Of a stretch of 64,000 bases of DNA, positions 54,050 to 63,124 are shown piece after piece. The number at the start of each line of letters is the position of its first letter. The stretch's first letter is position 1. The stretch is taken from positions 124,001-188,000 of the forward strand of contig QOQU01000005.1 in the NCBI GenBank assembly GCA_003327455.1, given 5' to 3'. The translations under genes and the position numbers were made by a program. This DNA is from Anaerolineae bacterium (GTDB taxonomy: Bacteria > Chloroflexota > Anaerolineae > Anaerolineales > UBA4823). Below the pieces are notes generated by a model. It searched no databases. It was not told where the DNA came from and saw nothing but the letters and a program-made list of their open reading frames with translations.

Positions 54050-54439
54050 TTACTTCCTTTGTTCTAAGACGCTTCCGACCGTTTGAATCAGCGTTTGCGG
54101 TGAAAAAGGTTTGGGTAGCCAGGCGGCTGCGTAGTGGACATCTTCGGCTTTAATCCGCTCAGCATAGCGGGTATCTGCAATCGAGGTGACAAAAACGATC
54201 GGTAAATGGCGCAAGATAGGGTCGTGATGTAAGCGTTCGCCGAACTCCAGTCCCTCATCGACACGATTCAGCACCAGATCCAAAAGGATCAGGTCGGGCC
54301 AATCGCTCTCAATGCGTTCCATTGCCTCAAGGGAATCAGCAGCGGTGATGACTTCATACCCAGCCGGTTCTAAAATCGTGCGGCTGATCTCACAGAAATC
54401 CGGATCGTCATCCACGATTAAAATGCGGGCAATGGTCAT
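54050..54439 (-). CDS. Output-less receiver protein (cluster copy 2)
   Basis: 129 residues from ATG 54439, supported by AGGTG seven bases upstream (the GTG at 54448 is less likely). Phospho-acceptor D54 in LILLDLVLNRVDEG, acidic DDD at 10-12, Lys in LPKPFS. The segment after the Asp again lacks the common MPxxDG. It is inserted between the ferritin-like and NuoE genes, 3 bp from the latter. Confidence 0.9.
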   Translation of the reverse strand: MTIARILIVDDDPDFCEISRTILEPAGYEVITAADSLEAMERIESDWPDLILLDLVLNRVDEGLEFGERLHHDPILRHLPIVFVTSIADTRYAERIKAEDVHYAAAWLPKPFSPQTLIQTVGSVLEQRK

Positions 54440-54472
54440 CTCAGACACCTGACCCCTGCAAGGGTTTGGATC

Positions 54473-54964
54473 CTAGCCACCCCAGGGCATCTGGGCATAC
54501 TGTTCAAAGATCGTATCATGCATATTTTTGAACAGTGCTTCGTGAGTCCGTTCCCATTCAGCCAGGGATTGTAAAACCTGTTTTGCCGATCCTTCGGCTT
54601 TGCTGGCTGCCATCTCATAGAACTCGGCAAAGTCTCGCTCGATCAGGTATGCCATTCGCAATACGGGGAGATCGGCTACCATAGCCTGTGCGACGCTTTG
54701 ATCGACTTGCTCGCTTTCTGCCCGCTGCGCAAAGAAGCTGCTACTTGGTTGTAGACTCTCTTCCATCACTACCACCGACTGACCTTCATTCAGGGATGCC
54801 AGTTGCTTCTCGATGAAGAAAATGTGCTTCTGTTCTTCTTGTGCCAGGACTTTGAACGCTCCTTTTGCCGCCGCGTGTTGAAGTCGTTCAGCGTTTTCTT
54901 CGAAAAAGCGCTTCCCTTCGAGCTCGCGTTGCAGGGCGTATTCATAGATTTTGCGAATATCCAT
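54473..54964 (-). CDS. Ferritin-like / rubrerythrin-type di-iron protein
   Basis: 163 residues, four-helix bundle. Di-iron ligands are suggested by ELEGKRFFEE (14-23), EEQKH (43-47), IERDFAEFYE and EWERTHE. The C-terminal rubredoxin domain of classical rubrerythrin is absent. Likely roles are peroxide or O2 removal near oxygen-sensitive hydrogenase and formate dehydrogenase, or iron handling. The start is 24 bp after the formate dehydrogenase stop. Confidence 0.8.
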   Translation of the reverse strand: MDIRKIYEYALQRELEGKRFFEENAERLQHAAAKGAFKVLAQEEQKHIFFIEKQLASLNEGQSVVVMEESLQPSSSFFAQRAESEQVDQSVAQAMVADLPVLRMAYLIERDFAEFYEMAASKAEGSAKQVLQSLAEWERTHEALFKNMHDTIFEQYAQMPWGG

Positions 54965-54988
54965 ACCTAACTCCTCTCAGACTCAACC

Positions 54989-57775
54989 TTATTCTACCAC
55001 CTCGACTTTGACCGCACAGACCTTATACTCTGGGATCTTGGAGATCGGATCCAGGGCTGCGTGAGTCAAGACATTTGCCGATGCTTCAGGGAAGTGGAAG
55101 TTGGCATACACCATCCCCGGCAACACCCGATCGGTAATCCAGGCTTCCGCCTCAATACTGCCGCGCCGTGAGGTTACCCGTACACGCCGATGTCCATTTA
55201 AACCCACTCGTTCGGCGTCTTCGGGGTGAATTTCGATCAAAGGTTTGGGGTAAATTTCGAGCAAGCCCTGAGCGCGGCGGCTCAACTCACCTCCATGCCA
55301 GTGATACAATACTCTTCCGGTGGACAAGACCAGGGGGTATTCAGCGTCTGGCAACTCGGCGGGTGGAATATGTTCGACGGCACTGAATTTGCCCAAACCT
55401 CTGGCAAACTTGCCGACATGCAGGATCGGCGTGCCGGGATGGTGCTCGTCTTTAACCGGCCACTGGAAGGTTTCACCGCGTTCCAACCGCTCATAGCGCA
55501 CGCCCGCATAGCTGGGCGCCAAAGCGTTGATTTCATCCATCACTTCTTTGGGATGGCGATAATCCCAGCGGGCGTAAGGCGCCTGTAAATCAATTTTTCT
55601 ACCCGAAGCGTTGGCCGAAGCTGCCAAAAGGCGGTTGGCGACCTCACAGAGAATTTGCCAGTCAGGTCGAGCTTCGCCGAGTGGCTGCAAAGCCTGTCGC
55701 ACAAGCTGGATGCGCCGCTCGGTGTTTGTAAAGGTACCCATCTTTTCGGCAAAACTTACGCCGGGCAATAAAACGTCTGCATAGGGTGAGGTCTCAGTTG
55801 GGAATATGTCCTGTAAGACAACGAACTCGCAGGCTTCCAGGCATTCGCGGACATGATTTGTATCTGCGTCGCTCATTATGGGATCTTCAGCCATAATGTA
55901 CAAAGCTTTGATCTTCCCCTCTTTGGCGGCGGGGATCATTTCGGTGACTGTCATTCCCACCCTGGTTGACATCGGTACTCCCCAGGCTTGCGCAAATTTA
56001 GTGGCAGCTTCCTCGCTGGTCACCGGTTGGTACGCCGGATAAACATTGGGCAAGCCGCCCATATCACAGGCTCCCTGGACGTTATTCTGACCGCGTAAAG
56101 GATTTACCCCTCCGCCAGGAATCCCCATATTGCCCAGAAGCATTTGCAGGTTTGCCAGCGAGAACACATTGTAAACGCCAGTGGTGTGCTGGGTAATCCC
56201 CATCGCCCAGATGGCTGCCATCGGTTTGTTTTGCGCCATCAGCCGGGCTGCCTCGTAGAGCATCTCCTGAGGCACTGCAGTGATTTCACTGACCCGTTCG
56301 GGAGGATATTGCTCGACAACCGCTTTAAATTCCTCAAAGCCTTCTGTGCGTTCTTCGATGAAAGCTTTATCCTCCCAGCCGTTTTTCAGGATAATGTGCA
56401 TTAAGCCGTTCAATAAAGCAATGTCTGTACCGGGTTTATGCTGTAAGTGGAGGGTGGCAAAATCCACGAGGGGAATTTGTCGCGGGTCTGCCACAATCAA
56501 AATCGCATCCCTCTGCTTGACTGCCTGCCGTATCTTCATTCCAATGACCGGATGTTGCTCGGTGGTATTCGAGCCGATGACAAAAAAGGCTTTTGCCTGC
56601 TGAGTAACATCTTCGATAGAATTCGACATCGCCCCGCTACCAAAAGATATCGCCAGGCCGGCCACTGTGCTGGAATGGCACAGGCGCGCGCAGTGATCGA
56701 TGTTGTTCGTGCCGATAATCTGACGGGCTAATTTGTTCATCAGATAGTTTTCTTCATTGGTACATTTGGCAGAGGTCAGCAAGCCGATCGAATCGCTGCC
56801 ATACGTGTCCCGCGTTTCCAGGAGTTTACGGATCACGATATCCAACGCCGTATCCCAATCCACTTCGACCCATTCGCCGCGCTCTTTTCCTTCCCGTTTG
56901 CCACCTTCCAGAAGGTATTTCCGCACCCGCGGTCTGGTCAGGCGATCGTCATGATGGACAAAATCGTTGCCAAAACGACCTTTTACGCAGGTGAAGCCTT
57001 GATTGACCGGCGCGTTTTCCACCCCAACGACGTTTACAATGTGATTGTTGCGTACCTGCAACTCGATCTGGCATCCCACGCCGCAATAGGTGCACACCGT
57101 CTGAACGCGTTGTAACTGGTAGGGGCGTCCTTTCCCAATTGCCATTTTGGGCCAGAGGGCGCCGGTTGGGCAGACTTCGACGCAACTGCCACAAAACTCG
57201 CACGGACTATCCTGCATGGTGCTGTCAGCCCCAAATCCAATATAGGCATTAAAGCCGCGATAGAAGACGCTGATCGCCTCCACGCCGTTGATATAGGCGC
57301 AAGCCCGCACACATCTGCGGCATAAAATACACTTGTTGCGGTCAACAACAATAAATGGATTGCTGGTATCAATGGGGTAGTGATGCTTTTCACCCTGGTA
57401 GCGGTCGCCGCTGATGCCGTATTCATAGGCTAAGTCTTGCAACAGACAATTTCCGGTCGCCTCGCAGGTCATACAATCCAAGGGATGATCAGAGATGAGC
57501 AACTCTAAGGAAAACCTGCGCGCCTCGATCACCTTTGGGGAATGGGTGTGAATGACCAGACCCTCTGAAACCGGGAAAGTGCAGGCTGGTTGGAGCGTTC
57601 TCTGGCGTTCGATTTCAACCAGACAAATTCGACAGGCTCCTTCTGGGGGTAGGGCAGGATGATCACACAAAACTGGAATGTGAATGCCATGTTCCCTGGC
57701 AGCCTGTAAAATGGTCTGACCATAGCGAGCCTGTATTTTTTGCCCATCAATGGTAATCGTTGCTTTATCGATCAT
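54989..57775 (-). CDS. fdhA: NAD-linked formate dehydrogenase alpha subunit (Cys type)
   Basis: 928 residues. A NuoG-like N-terminus holds [2Fe-2S] C37/C48/C51/C65, a His/Cys cluster (H97, C101/C104/C110), and two [4Fe-4S] motifs (C149/152/155/159; C192/195/198/202). The molybdopterin domain has its own cluster C228/231/235/263 and the Mo/W ligand C366 followed by H367 in HCARLCHSS, where selenocysteine enzymes have U. The C-terminal molydopterin-dinucleotide domain begins near YPLVLSTGRVLYHWH. It oxidises formate or reduces CO2, with electrons leaving through its Fe-S chain to NuoEF. ATG start 43 bp after the NuoF stop. Confidence 0.92.
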   Translation of the reverse strand: MIDKATITIDGQKIQARYGQTILQAAREHGIHIPVLCDHPALPPEGACRICLVEIERQRTLQPACTFPVSEGLVIHTHSPKVIEARRFSLELLISDHPLDCMTCEATGNCLLQDLAYEYGISGDRYQGEKHHYPIDTSNPFIVVDRNKCILCRRCVRACAYINGVEAISVFYRGFNAYIGFGADSTMQDSPCEFCGSCVEVCPTGALWPKMAIGKGRPYQLQRVQTVCTYCGVGCQIELQVRNNHIVNVVGVENAPVNQGFTCVKGRFGNDFVHHDDRLTRPRVRKYLLEGGKREGKERGEWVEVDWDTALDIVIRKLLETRDTYGSDSIGLLTSAKCTNEENYLMNKLARQIIGTNNIDHCARLCHSSTVAGLAISFGSGAMSNSIEDVTQQAKAFFVIGSNTTEQHPVIGMKIRQAVKQRDAILIVADPRQIPLVDFATLHLQHKPGTDIALLNGLMHIILKNGWEDKAFIEERTEGFEEFKAVVEQYPPERVSEITAVPQEMLYEAARLMAQNKPMAAIWAMGITQHTTGVYNVFSLANLQMLLGNMGIPGGGVNPLRGQNNVQGACDMGGLPNVYPAYQPVTSEEAATKFAQAWGVPMSTRVGMTVTEMIPAAKEGKIKALYIMAEDPIMSDADTNHVRECLEACEFVVLQDIFPTETSPYADVLLPGVSFAEKMGTFTNTERRIQLVRQALQPLGEARPDWQILCEVANRLLAASANASGRKIDLQAPYARWDYRHPKEVMDEINALAPSYAGVRYERLERGETFQWPVKDEHHPGTPILHVGKFARGLGKFSAVEHIPPAELPDAEYPLVLSTGRVLYHWHGGELSRRAQGLLEIYPKPLIEIHPEDAERVGLNGHRRVRVTSRRGSIEAEAWITDRVLPGMVYANFHFPEASANVLTHAALDPISKIPEYKVCAVKVEVVE

Positions 57776-57818
57776 ATTCGGCTTCCTCTCTTCACGAAGG
57801 ATTGCGAACCCAATACAC

Positions 57819-59714
57819 TTACTCGATCATAATTGCATCGAACTTACAGACTTCGATACAGATTCCGCATCGTTCACAGATATTGGGATCAATATAGTGA
57901 ATCTGACGTTTTTCACCGCTGATTGCCCCCGCCGGGCAATTTCGTTTACAGACCATACAGCCGGTGCAGTTTTCCTCGATCACCTTATAGGTGATTAAGC
58001 CCTTGCAGACTTTTGCAGGGCATTTTTTATCGTATATATGGGCTTCATATTCGGCACGGAAGAACCGCAATGCCGACATGATCGGCCCCGGAGTGAGCTG
58101 TCCGAGGGCGCAAAGTGAAGCCTCTTTCATATTTCGAGAGATATACTCGATCTCATCCAGGTCTTCTGGCTTTCCTTCTCCTTTGCTGATGCGGGTTAAT
58201 ACCTCTAAGAGCCGCCGCCCACCGATACGACAGGGCACGCATTTGCCACAAGACTCAGCCGAAGCGAAAGTGAGGAAATATTTGGCGAATTCAACCATAC
58301 AGGTATCTTCATCCACCACGATCATACCGCCCGAGCCCATGGTTGCGCCAGCCTGAACCAGGGAGTCGAAGTCTACCGGCGTGTCCAGCGCTTCAGCAGG
58401 CAGACACCCTCCCAACGGGCCGCCGGTTTGGACTGCTTTGAATTGCTTCCCACCGGGTATTCCTCCGCCAATATCATAAATAATCTCTCGCACGGTGATC
58501 CCCATTGGCACTTCAATTAACCCCGTGTTGTTAATTTTTCCCGTCAGCGCAAAAATTGCGGTACCTGGAGAGTTTTCAGTGCCGATACTGGTAAACCACT
58601 CTGCTCCATTTAAGATGATCTGAGGTACCAGACCATAACTCTTTACGTTGTTGACGTTCGATGGTTTACTCCATAAACCGGAGACTGCTGGAAATGGAGG
58701 ACGAGGTCGCGGCTCACCGCGCCTGCCTTCGATGGAAGCCATGAGGGCGGTCTCTTCCCCACAAACAAAGGCACCTGCTCCTTCTTTGAGATATAAGTCG
58801 AAGTTAAAGCCGGTACCTAAAATATTATTCCCCAACAAACCCATCTCATAACTCTGCCGTAAGGCTATCTTTATTCTTCGAATAGCGACGGGATACTCAG
58901 CTCGACAGTAGATATAACCTTCTTTTGCCCCAATTGCATAGGCGGCAATGATCATCCCTTCAATGACGGAATGAGGGTCACCTTCTAAGATAGAACGGTC
59001 CATAAATGCACCGGGATCACCCTCGTCTGCGTTGCAGATTACATATTTTGGTTGTACAGGGGAGCGACGAGCAAATTCCCATTTGATCCCTGTAGTAAAT
59101 CCTGCCCCGCCTCTCCCGCGGAGTTTCGAGTCCTTAATAACCTGGATGACTTCCTCAGGGGTCATTTCGGTTAAGGCTTTTGCTAATGCGCGATAACCAT
59201 CGTCTGCGATATACTCTTCGATCAGCTCTGGGTTGATAAGACCACATCTACGCAAAAGCACCCGATTTTGTTTTTCATAAAACGGAATATGGTGATAATA
59301 TGGCTTATGTTGTTGGGTATCTACATCAAAGTAGGTGAGATTCTCGATGATATTACCCTTCATGATCGTTTCTTGAACAATTTGAGGGGCGTATTCAGGT
59401 CTAACGTTGGTGTATAACAGGTCGCTTGGGTGAATGGCAACCAACGGGCCTCTGGCGCAAAAGCCTCGACAACCTGTTAAGACCACCCGTACGTCATTTT
59501 CTAGCTCGCTCTTCGCAATCTCTTCTTCAAAAGAGCGGCGAACTTCTTCAGCTCCTCCTGCTAAACACCCTGTTCCTCCACAAATGCAAATATCTTTTGT
59601 GTGGGAGAGATGTTGATAGCCATTCCCTTCCAGACTTGCTCTCCTTGCCCCAAGTAGAGATTTGCACTCTTCACTTCGCTGAATTAATTCCTCTACACTA
59701 TGGATAACGCTCAT
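57819..59714 (-). CDS. NuoF-like flavoprotein, long electron-bifurcation-type form
   Basis: 631 residues. A thioredoxin-like [2Fe-2S] domain has C45/C50 and C82/C86. The NuoF core has GRGGAGFTTG (200-209) and ESCGKCVPCRIGG. The C-terminus bears two [4Fe-4S] motifs, C583/586/589/593 and C613/616/619/623. This HydB/HylB-like build occurs in NAD(P)- and ferredoxin-using bifurcating hydrogenases and formate dehydrogenases; here the catalytic partners are formate dehydrogenase downstream and [NiFe]-hydrogenase upstream. Bifurcation is inferred, not shown. Confidence 0.93.
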   Translation of the reverse strand: MSVIHSVEELIQRSEECKSLLGARRASLEGNGYQHLSHTKDICICGGTGCLAGGAEEVRRSFEEEIAKSELENDVRVVLTGCRGFCARGPLVAIHPSDLLYTNVRPEYAPQIVQETIMKGNIIENLTYFDVDTQQHKPYYHHIPFYEKQNRVLLRRCGLINPELIEEYIADDGYRALAKALTEMTPEEVIQVIKDSKLRGRGGAGFTTGIKWEFARRSPVQPKYVICNADEGDPGAFMDRSILEGDPHSVIEGMIIAAYAIGAKEGYIYCRAEYPVAIRRIKIALRQSYEMGLLGNNILGTGFNFDLYLKEGAGAFVCGEETALMASIEGRRGEPRPRPPFPAVSGLWSKPSNVNNVKSYGLVPQIILNGAEWFTSIGTENSPGTAIFALTGKINNTGLIEVPMGITVREIIYDIGGGIPGGKQFKAVQTGGPLGGCLPAEALDTPVDFDSLVQAGATMGSGGMIVVDEDTCMVEFAKYFLTFASAESCGKCVPCRIGGRRLLEVLTRISKGEGKPEDLDEIEYISRNMKEASLCALGQLTPGPIMSALRFFRAEYEAHIYDKKCPAKVCKGLITYKVIEENCTGCMVCKRNCPAGAISGEKRQIHYIDPNICERCGICIEVCKFDAIMIE

Positions 59715-59747
59715 AATTTATCTCCATACTATGTTACCTAAATCTAA

Positions 59748-60227
59748 CTAAGATAAATTCTTCAACTCTCGCTCCAGTTTTCTGACATCAGTGTTACCAT
59801 ATACCTTTTCATCTACCACCACGACCGGGGCCAACCCGCATGAGCCAACACAATATACTATTTCCAGGGAATACTTATAATCAGGAGAACTTCCCCCTGG
59901 AGGTGTATCGAATTCTTCGGAAATTGCGTCAATTAACTTTGTTGCTCCACGCACATGACAGGCCGTACCATCGCATACCCGAATAAGATGCCGACCGCGT
60001 CGTTTCAGGTGGAACTGGGCGTAAAATGTGGCTACTCCTTGAATACGGCTGAGCGGAATGCGCATCCGTTTGGAAATTTCTTGCAAAATTGGCTTGGGGA
60101 GATACCCGTAAACTTCTTGTGTTCGCTGTAAGATGGGGATCACTGCTCCCTTTTGGTTCTTATATTCTTCCAGGATTTTCAATAAGGGGGTGAGATCAAA
60201 GGTTTGGTCTTGAAGATCTTCGCTCAT
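59748..60227 (-). CDS. NuoE-like [2Fe-2S] subunit, first copy
   Basis: 159 residues from ATG 60227, chosen because GGAG lies 8 nt before it; the longer frame to 60308 would overlap the kinase gene. Ligands C85/C90 (CDGTAC) and C126/C130 (CVGSC) are complete. The Ala-poor GSCGLAP form, with Val-rich VVVVDEKVYG, is typical of HydC/HndA subunits rather than complex I. Partner of the long NuoF 33 bp downstream. Confidence 0.93.
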   Translation of the reverse strand: MSEDLQDQTFDLTPLLKILEEYKNQKGAVIPILQRTQEVYGYLPKPILQEISKRMRIPLSRIQGVATFYAQFHLKRRGRHLIRVCDGTACHVRGATKLIDAISEEFDTPPGGSSPDYKYSLEIVYCVGSCGLAPVVVVDEKVYGNTDVRKLERELKNLS

Positions 60228-60246
60228 AATCATTACTCCAATGGCG

Positions 60247-62169
60247 TTATAATTTGATCTCTTCTCGCGCCAATGGCAAGAAGACATGAAAGGTTGTACC
60301 AACGCCAACCTTACTTTCCACCGTGATGCGCCCCTCGAAACGCTGCACCATGTCTTTGGTGATGGCTAAGCCCAGGCCGGTTCCTTCGGTAGCGAGCTCT
60401 TTGGCGTTTGGAGCGCGATAAAACTCTTGAAAGAGGTGTGGCAGAGCTTCTTCAGGGATGCCAATGCCGCTGTCTTGAACTGCGACATGAATCTCCCCAT
60501 CCAATGCTTCCATTTTGACCAGCACCTGACCGCCAGCCAGCGTGTATTTGACCGCGTTGGAAATCAAATTGTTGAAAATGCGGTCTAATCCATCTGCGGT
60601 TGCACGCACAAAAACCTTCTCGGCTGGGCAATCGCACTCGAATCGAAAGTCAATCTGCTTTTCTTGAGCCGGGATTTTATACCGTTCCACGACTCGCTCA
60701 ATGACTTCCTTCACGGAAATCGGTTGAAACTCCTCAGCGATAAAATTACTGACTTTGCCAGCTGCCAGGTCAAGCAGGTCGTCGATAAGCTTTTGCAGGT
60801 ATTCAATCCTGCGCGCGGCGCGTTCCAAAATCTCTTTTTGTTGCTCCGAGACCGCGCCAGCATAACCCGCTGTAATGGTACGCAGCAGGCTGCGCGTTAC
60901 GCTGACCGGTGAGCGCAACTCATGGGTTGCGGTGTGAATGAACTGGCTTTTCATTTTATCCAGTTCGCTCATCGCCTGGTAAGCAATGGCGTTTTCGATT
61001 GCGATACTCCCCTGAGCTGCAATGGCGGCGATGAATTCTTCATCTTCTTGGTTGAACCGATTGGCTTTTGTATCGTACACTCTCAGGATGCCCAGTGGAC
61101 CACTTTTACCGAGCAGCGGTGCAGAGAGCATGGATTGAATCCCTTCCTGACGGGCTTCCAGAGGATATTGTAACAATGGGCTTTGTGGGGCATTGGGAAT
61201 GTTGACGACTTTTCCCGATAGGGTCTCTTTTGCCAACGGGTTGGTCAACGCATCCACCGGTCCTTTGTTGATGTAGGTTTGGCTCAGTCCATAAACAGCC
61301 ACCGGCTCTAACTTTCGCCCACTTTTATCTAACATACGGATTGAGCAAGCCCGTACGCCCATCGCCTTGGCGGTCGTTTCGACCAGGCGATCCAGGACTT
61401 GCTTGAGGTCCAAAGTCGAGCCGACAACTTTAGAGATTTCGTTTAGCGCCTGTAAGCGAACCGTGGCGCGCTGCAAGTCCTGGCTGAGTTGAATGACCTC
61501 CGCTTCTCGCCGCCGTAGCCGTTCTTGAATGCTGCCCACTAAAAATGTGACAAAGATGGCTGTGGTCGAGAAAAAGCTCAAGACCCCAAGCACATAGAGC
61601 GGACTTTGGTAAAGAGATACCGGCAGATAGTTTTGCAATGCGTGATGGGGCAGCCAGCCAATGTATTCGAGCAGGACTGTTCCCCCAACCAGGAAAATTG
61701 CCAGAATAGAGAGAAGAAAAGCCGTTCGTTGAGGGAAGAAAATGGCGGCGATAATAATATGAAAGATGAAATACCAGATTGCTGGACTTTCCACTCCTCC
61801 TGAGTAGTGAAAGAGCAGGGTCATCGCTAACCAGTCCAGTGCTGTTTGCCAGATCGCTAACGATTGGAAATCATCTTCAGAAGCGCCGCGCCGTTTGGCG
61901 CGGCGTTCACTGATCAGAAAGAAAATATTATAGAGTAAGATGGCAACGCCGATGCCATATAAAACGGCAAGCGGCGCTCCAACATTAAAAAAATTATGAA
62001 CAACCCAGGTGGCTAACAGGACGCCTGCGCCGGCAATCCAGCGCAGTTTTATCAGCCAGGAAACGCTGGATACCAGTTCAGCTTTGACCAGATTGCGGGT
62101 AATCCCCGTCTGTGAAACGTCCAGATACAGCCGCTCAAACGAGTCTCCATTGGATTTGGAGAATCCCAT
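60247..62169 (-). CDS. Membrane histidine kinase with GAF domain
   Basis: 640 residues. Five to six membrane helices (about 35-205) lack an extracellular domain, like MASE-type sensors. Then a coiled coil (210-240), a GAF domain (about 245-395; VRACSIRMLDKSGRKLEP, MLSAPLLGKSGPLGILRVYD), HisKA with H416 in TATHELRSP, and HATPase (NAVKYT, DSGIGIPEEA, GTGLGLAITKDM). It lies between a receiver gene (11 bp) and the NuoE gene (19 bp), embedded in the redox cluster. Confidence 0.92.
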   Translation of the reverse strand: MGFSKSNGDSFERLYLDVSQTGITRNLVKAELVSSVSWLIKLRWIAGAGVLLATWVVHNFFNVGAPLAVLYGIGVAILLYNIFFLISERRAKRRGASEDDFQSLAIWQTALDWLAMTLLFHYSGGVESPAIWYFIFHIIIAAIFFPQRTAFLLSILAIFLVGGTVLLEYIGWLPHHALQNYLPVSLYQSPLYVLGVLSFFSTTAIFVTFLVGSIQERLRRREAEVIQLSQDLQRATVRLQALNEISKVVGSTLDLKQVLDRLVETTAKAMGVRACSIRMLDKSGRKLEPVAVYGLSQTYINKGPVDALTNPLAKETLSGKVVNIPNAPQSPLLQYPLEARQEGIQSMLSAPLLGKSGPLGILRVYDTKANRFNQEDEEFIAAIAAQGSIAIENAIAYQAMSELDKMKSQFIHTATHELRSPVSVTRSLLRTITAGYAGAVSEQQKEILERAARRIEYLQKLIDDLLDLAAGKVSNFIAEEFQPISVKEVIERVVERYKIPAQEKQIDFRFECDCPAEKVFVRATADGLDRIFNNLISNAVKYTLAGGQVLVKMEALDGEIHVAVQDSGIGIPEEALPHLFQEFYRAPNAKELATEGTGLGLAITKDMVQRFEGRITVESKVGVGTTFHVFLPLAREEIKL

Positions 62170-62180
62170 TCATCCCTCGA

Positions 62181-62582
62181 TCAACCAGGTAGCAATTCCT
62201 TGACCTTTGCCACCAACACCTCGGGGTCAACAGGTTTTTCAAGGAAGACTTCCACTGGCAAGTAATCTGAATCAGGGGCAAAGCGCAGCGGTGTGGTGGT
62301 GTGAATGGCGGTCAGCATCAGGATGGGAATATCGCGAAACTCTTTATATTCAGAATTGGGGTCAGGGCTATGTAAGGCTAAGGCAACCTGAAAACCGGCT
62401 GTGGCAGTGTCCATCATTACATCCAGGACGATCAAATCCGGTCGCAGCTTCTTGACCAGCTCTAACCCCTCCTCTGAGGTTTTCGCTTCGCTGACTTGAT
62501 AACCAGCCGCTTCCAGCGGCAAGCGAACGGTAAGTCGTTGATCAGCGTCATCGTCAATGATTAGAATGTGTTTTTTGCTCAT
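62181..62582 (-). CDS. Output-less receiver protein (cluster copy 1)
   Basis: 133 residues from ATG 62582 (or 62597, five residues longer). Acidic DDD at 10-12, phospho-acceptor D54 in IVLDVMMDTATAG, Lys in FLEKPVD. MDTATAG replaces the usual MPxxDG. An insertion (SPDPNSEYKEFR) before the fourth strand distinguishes it from the other two copies. It overlaps the hydrogenase protease gene by 4 bp and is 11 bp from the kinase gene, its likely donor. Confidence 0.9.
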   Translation of the reverse strand: MSKKHILIIDDDADQRLTVRLPLEAAGYQVSEAKTSEEGLELVKKLRPDLIVLDVMMDTATAGFQVALALHSPDPNSEYKEFRDIPILMLTAIHTTTPLRFAPDSDYLPVEVFLEKPVDPEVLVAKVKELLPG

Positions 62583-63124
62583 CTCTCTCTCTTCCATAAT
62601 TCTCCAAGGATATGTTTGATGATCTCAGGTATTGCGGCTTGTACGGGTGGACTGAGTTCTTCGCTGATCTCCAATCGTTCGGGTTCCACACCGTAAATCA
62701 AAACTTCTTCGGGCAACTTTCCCAATGCCTCTGCCAGCTCCAATGCCTGCGCCACTCCTGTTTCATGCAAAGACAGACCCTGCCCGCCGGCAAAATACCT
62801 GACATCCTCTGCTCGAAAACGACGCCAGGCCCCGGGCTTTTCGCCCATTTGCACTGCGTCAATAATGATGACCCGCTTCCATCCATCCATCCGTAATACC
62901 AGATTGATTCCGCTGACTGCGGCGACCTCAACCGCTACTCCAGCCGGCAAGTTGTGGCGGGTCAACTCTTCTGCCACGCGTACCCCAAGCCCATCATCCC
63001 CGTAGAGGGTGTTTCCCACCCCAAGGATCAGAGTCGGTCGTTGCTCTTCAGGGATGGATGGGTCTTGAGGCACGTTTAATGGCACAGCGCTTAGCGGTGA
63101 ATTTTCAAGACATGCACACTGCAC
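62579..63124 (-). CDS. [NiFe]-hydrogenase maturation endopeptidase
   Basis: 181 residues. HycI/HyaD/HoxW family: ILGVGNTLYGDDGLGVRVAE with the nickel-sensing Glu/Asp position, then IIIDAVQMGEKPG and SLHETG with the conserved His. It cleaves the C-terminal peptide of the large subunit after Ni insertion. The frame overlaps the hydrogenase gene by 34 bp with a GTG start; an internal GTG giving about 13-18 fewer residues is possible. Confidence 0.88.
   Translation of the reverse strand: MQCACLENSPLSAVPLNVPQDPSIPEEQRPTLILGVGNTLYGDDGLGVRVAEELTRHNLPAGVAVEVAAVSGINLVLRMDGWKRVIIIDAVQMGEKPGAWRRFRAEDVRYFAGGQGLSLHETGVAQALELAEALGKLPEEVLIYGVEPERLEISEELSPPVQAAIPEIIKHILGELWKRER

Noticed and set aside
54989-57775. 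Selenocysteine formate dehydrogenase
   Set aside because: No in-frame TGA is needed; the ligand position is a normal Cys codon (residue 366).
52269-60227. A respiratory complex I operon
   Set aside because: Only NuoE, NuoF and a NuoG-like N-terminus on formate dehydrogenase are present; no NuoA-D or membrane subunits, and a hydrogenase and formate dehydrogenase are the partners.
60228-60308. N-terminal extension of the first NuoE-like protein
   Set aside because: The 27 extra residues do not resemble the family, overlap the kinase gene, and the RBS fits ATG 60227.
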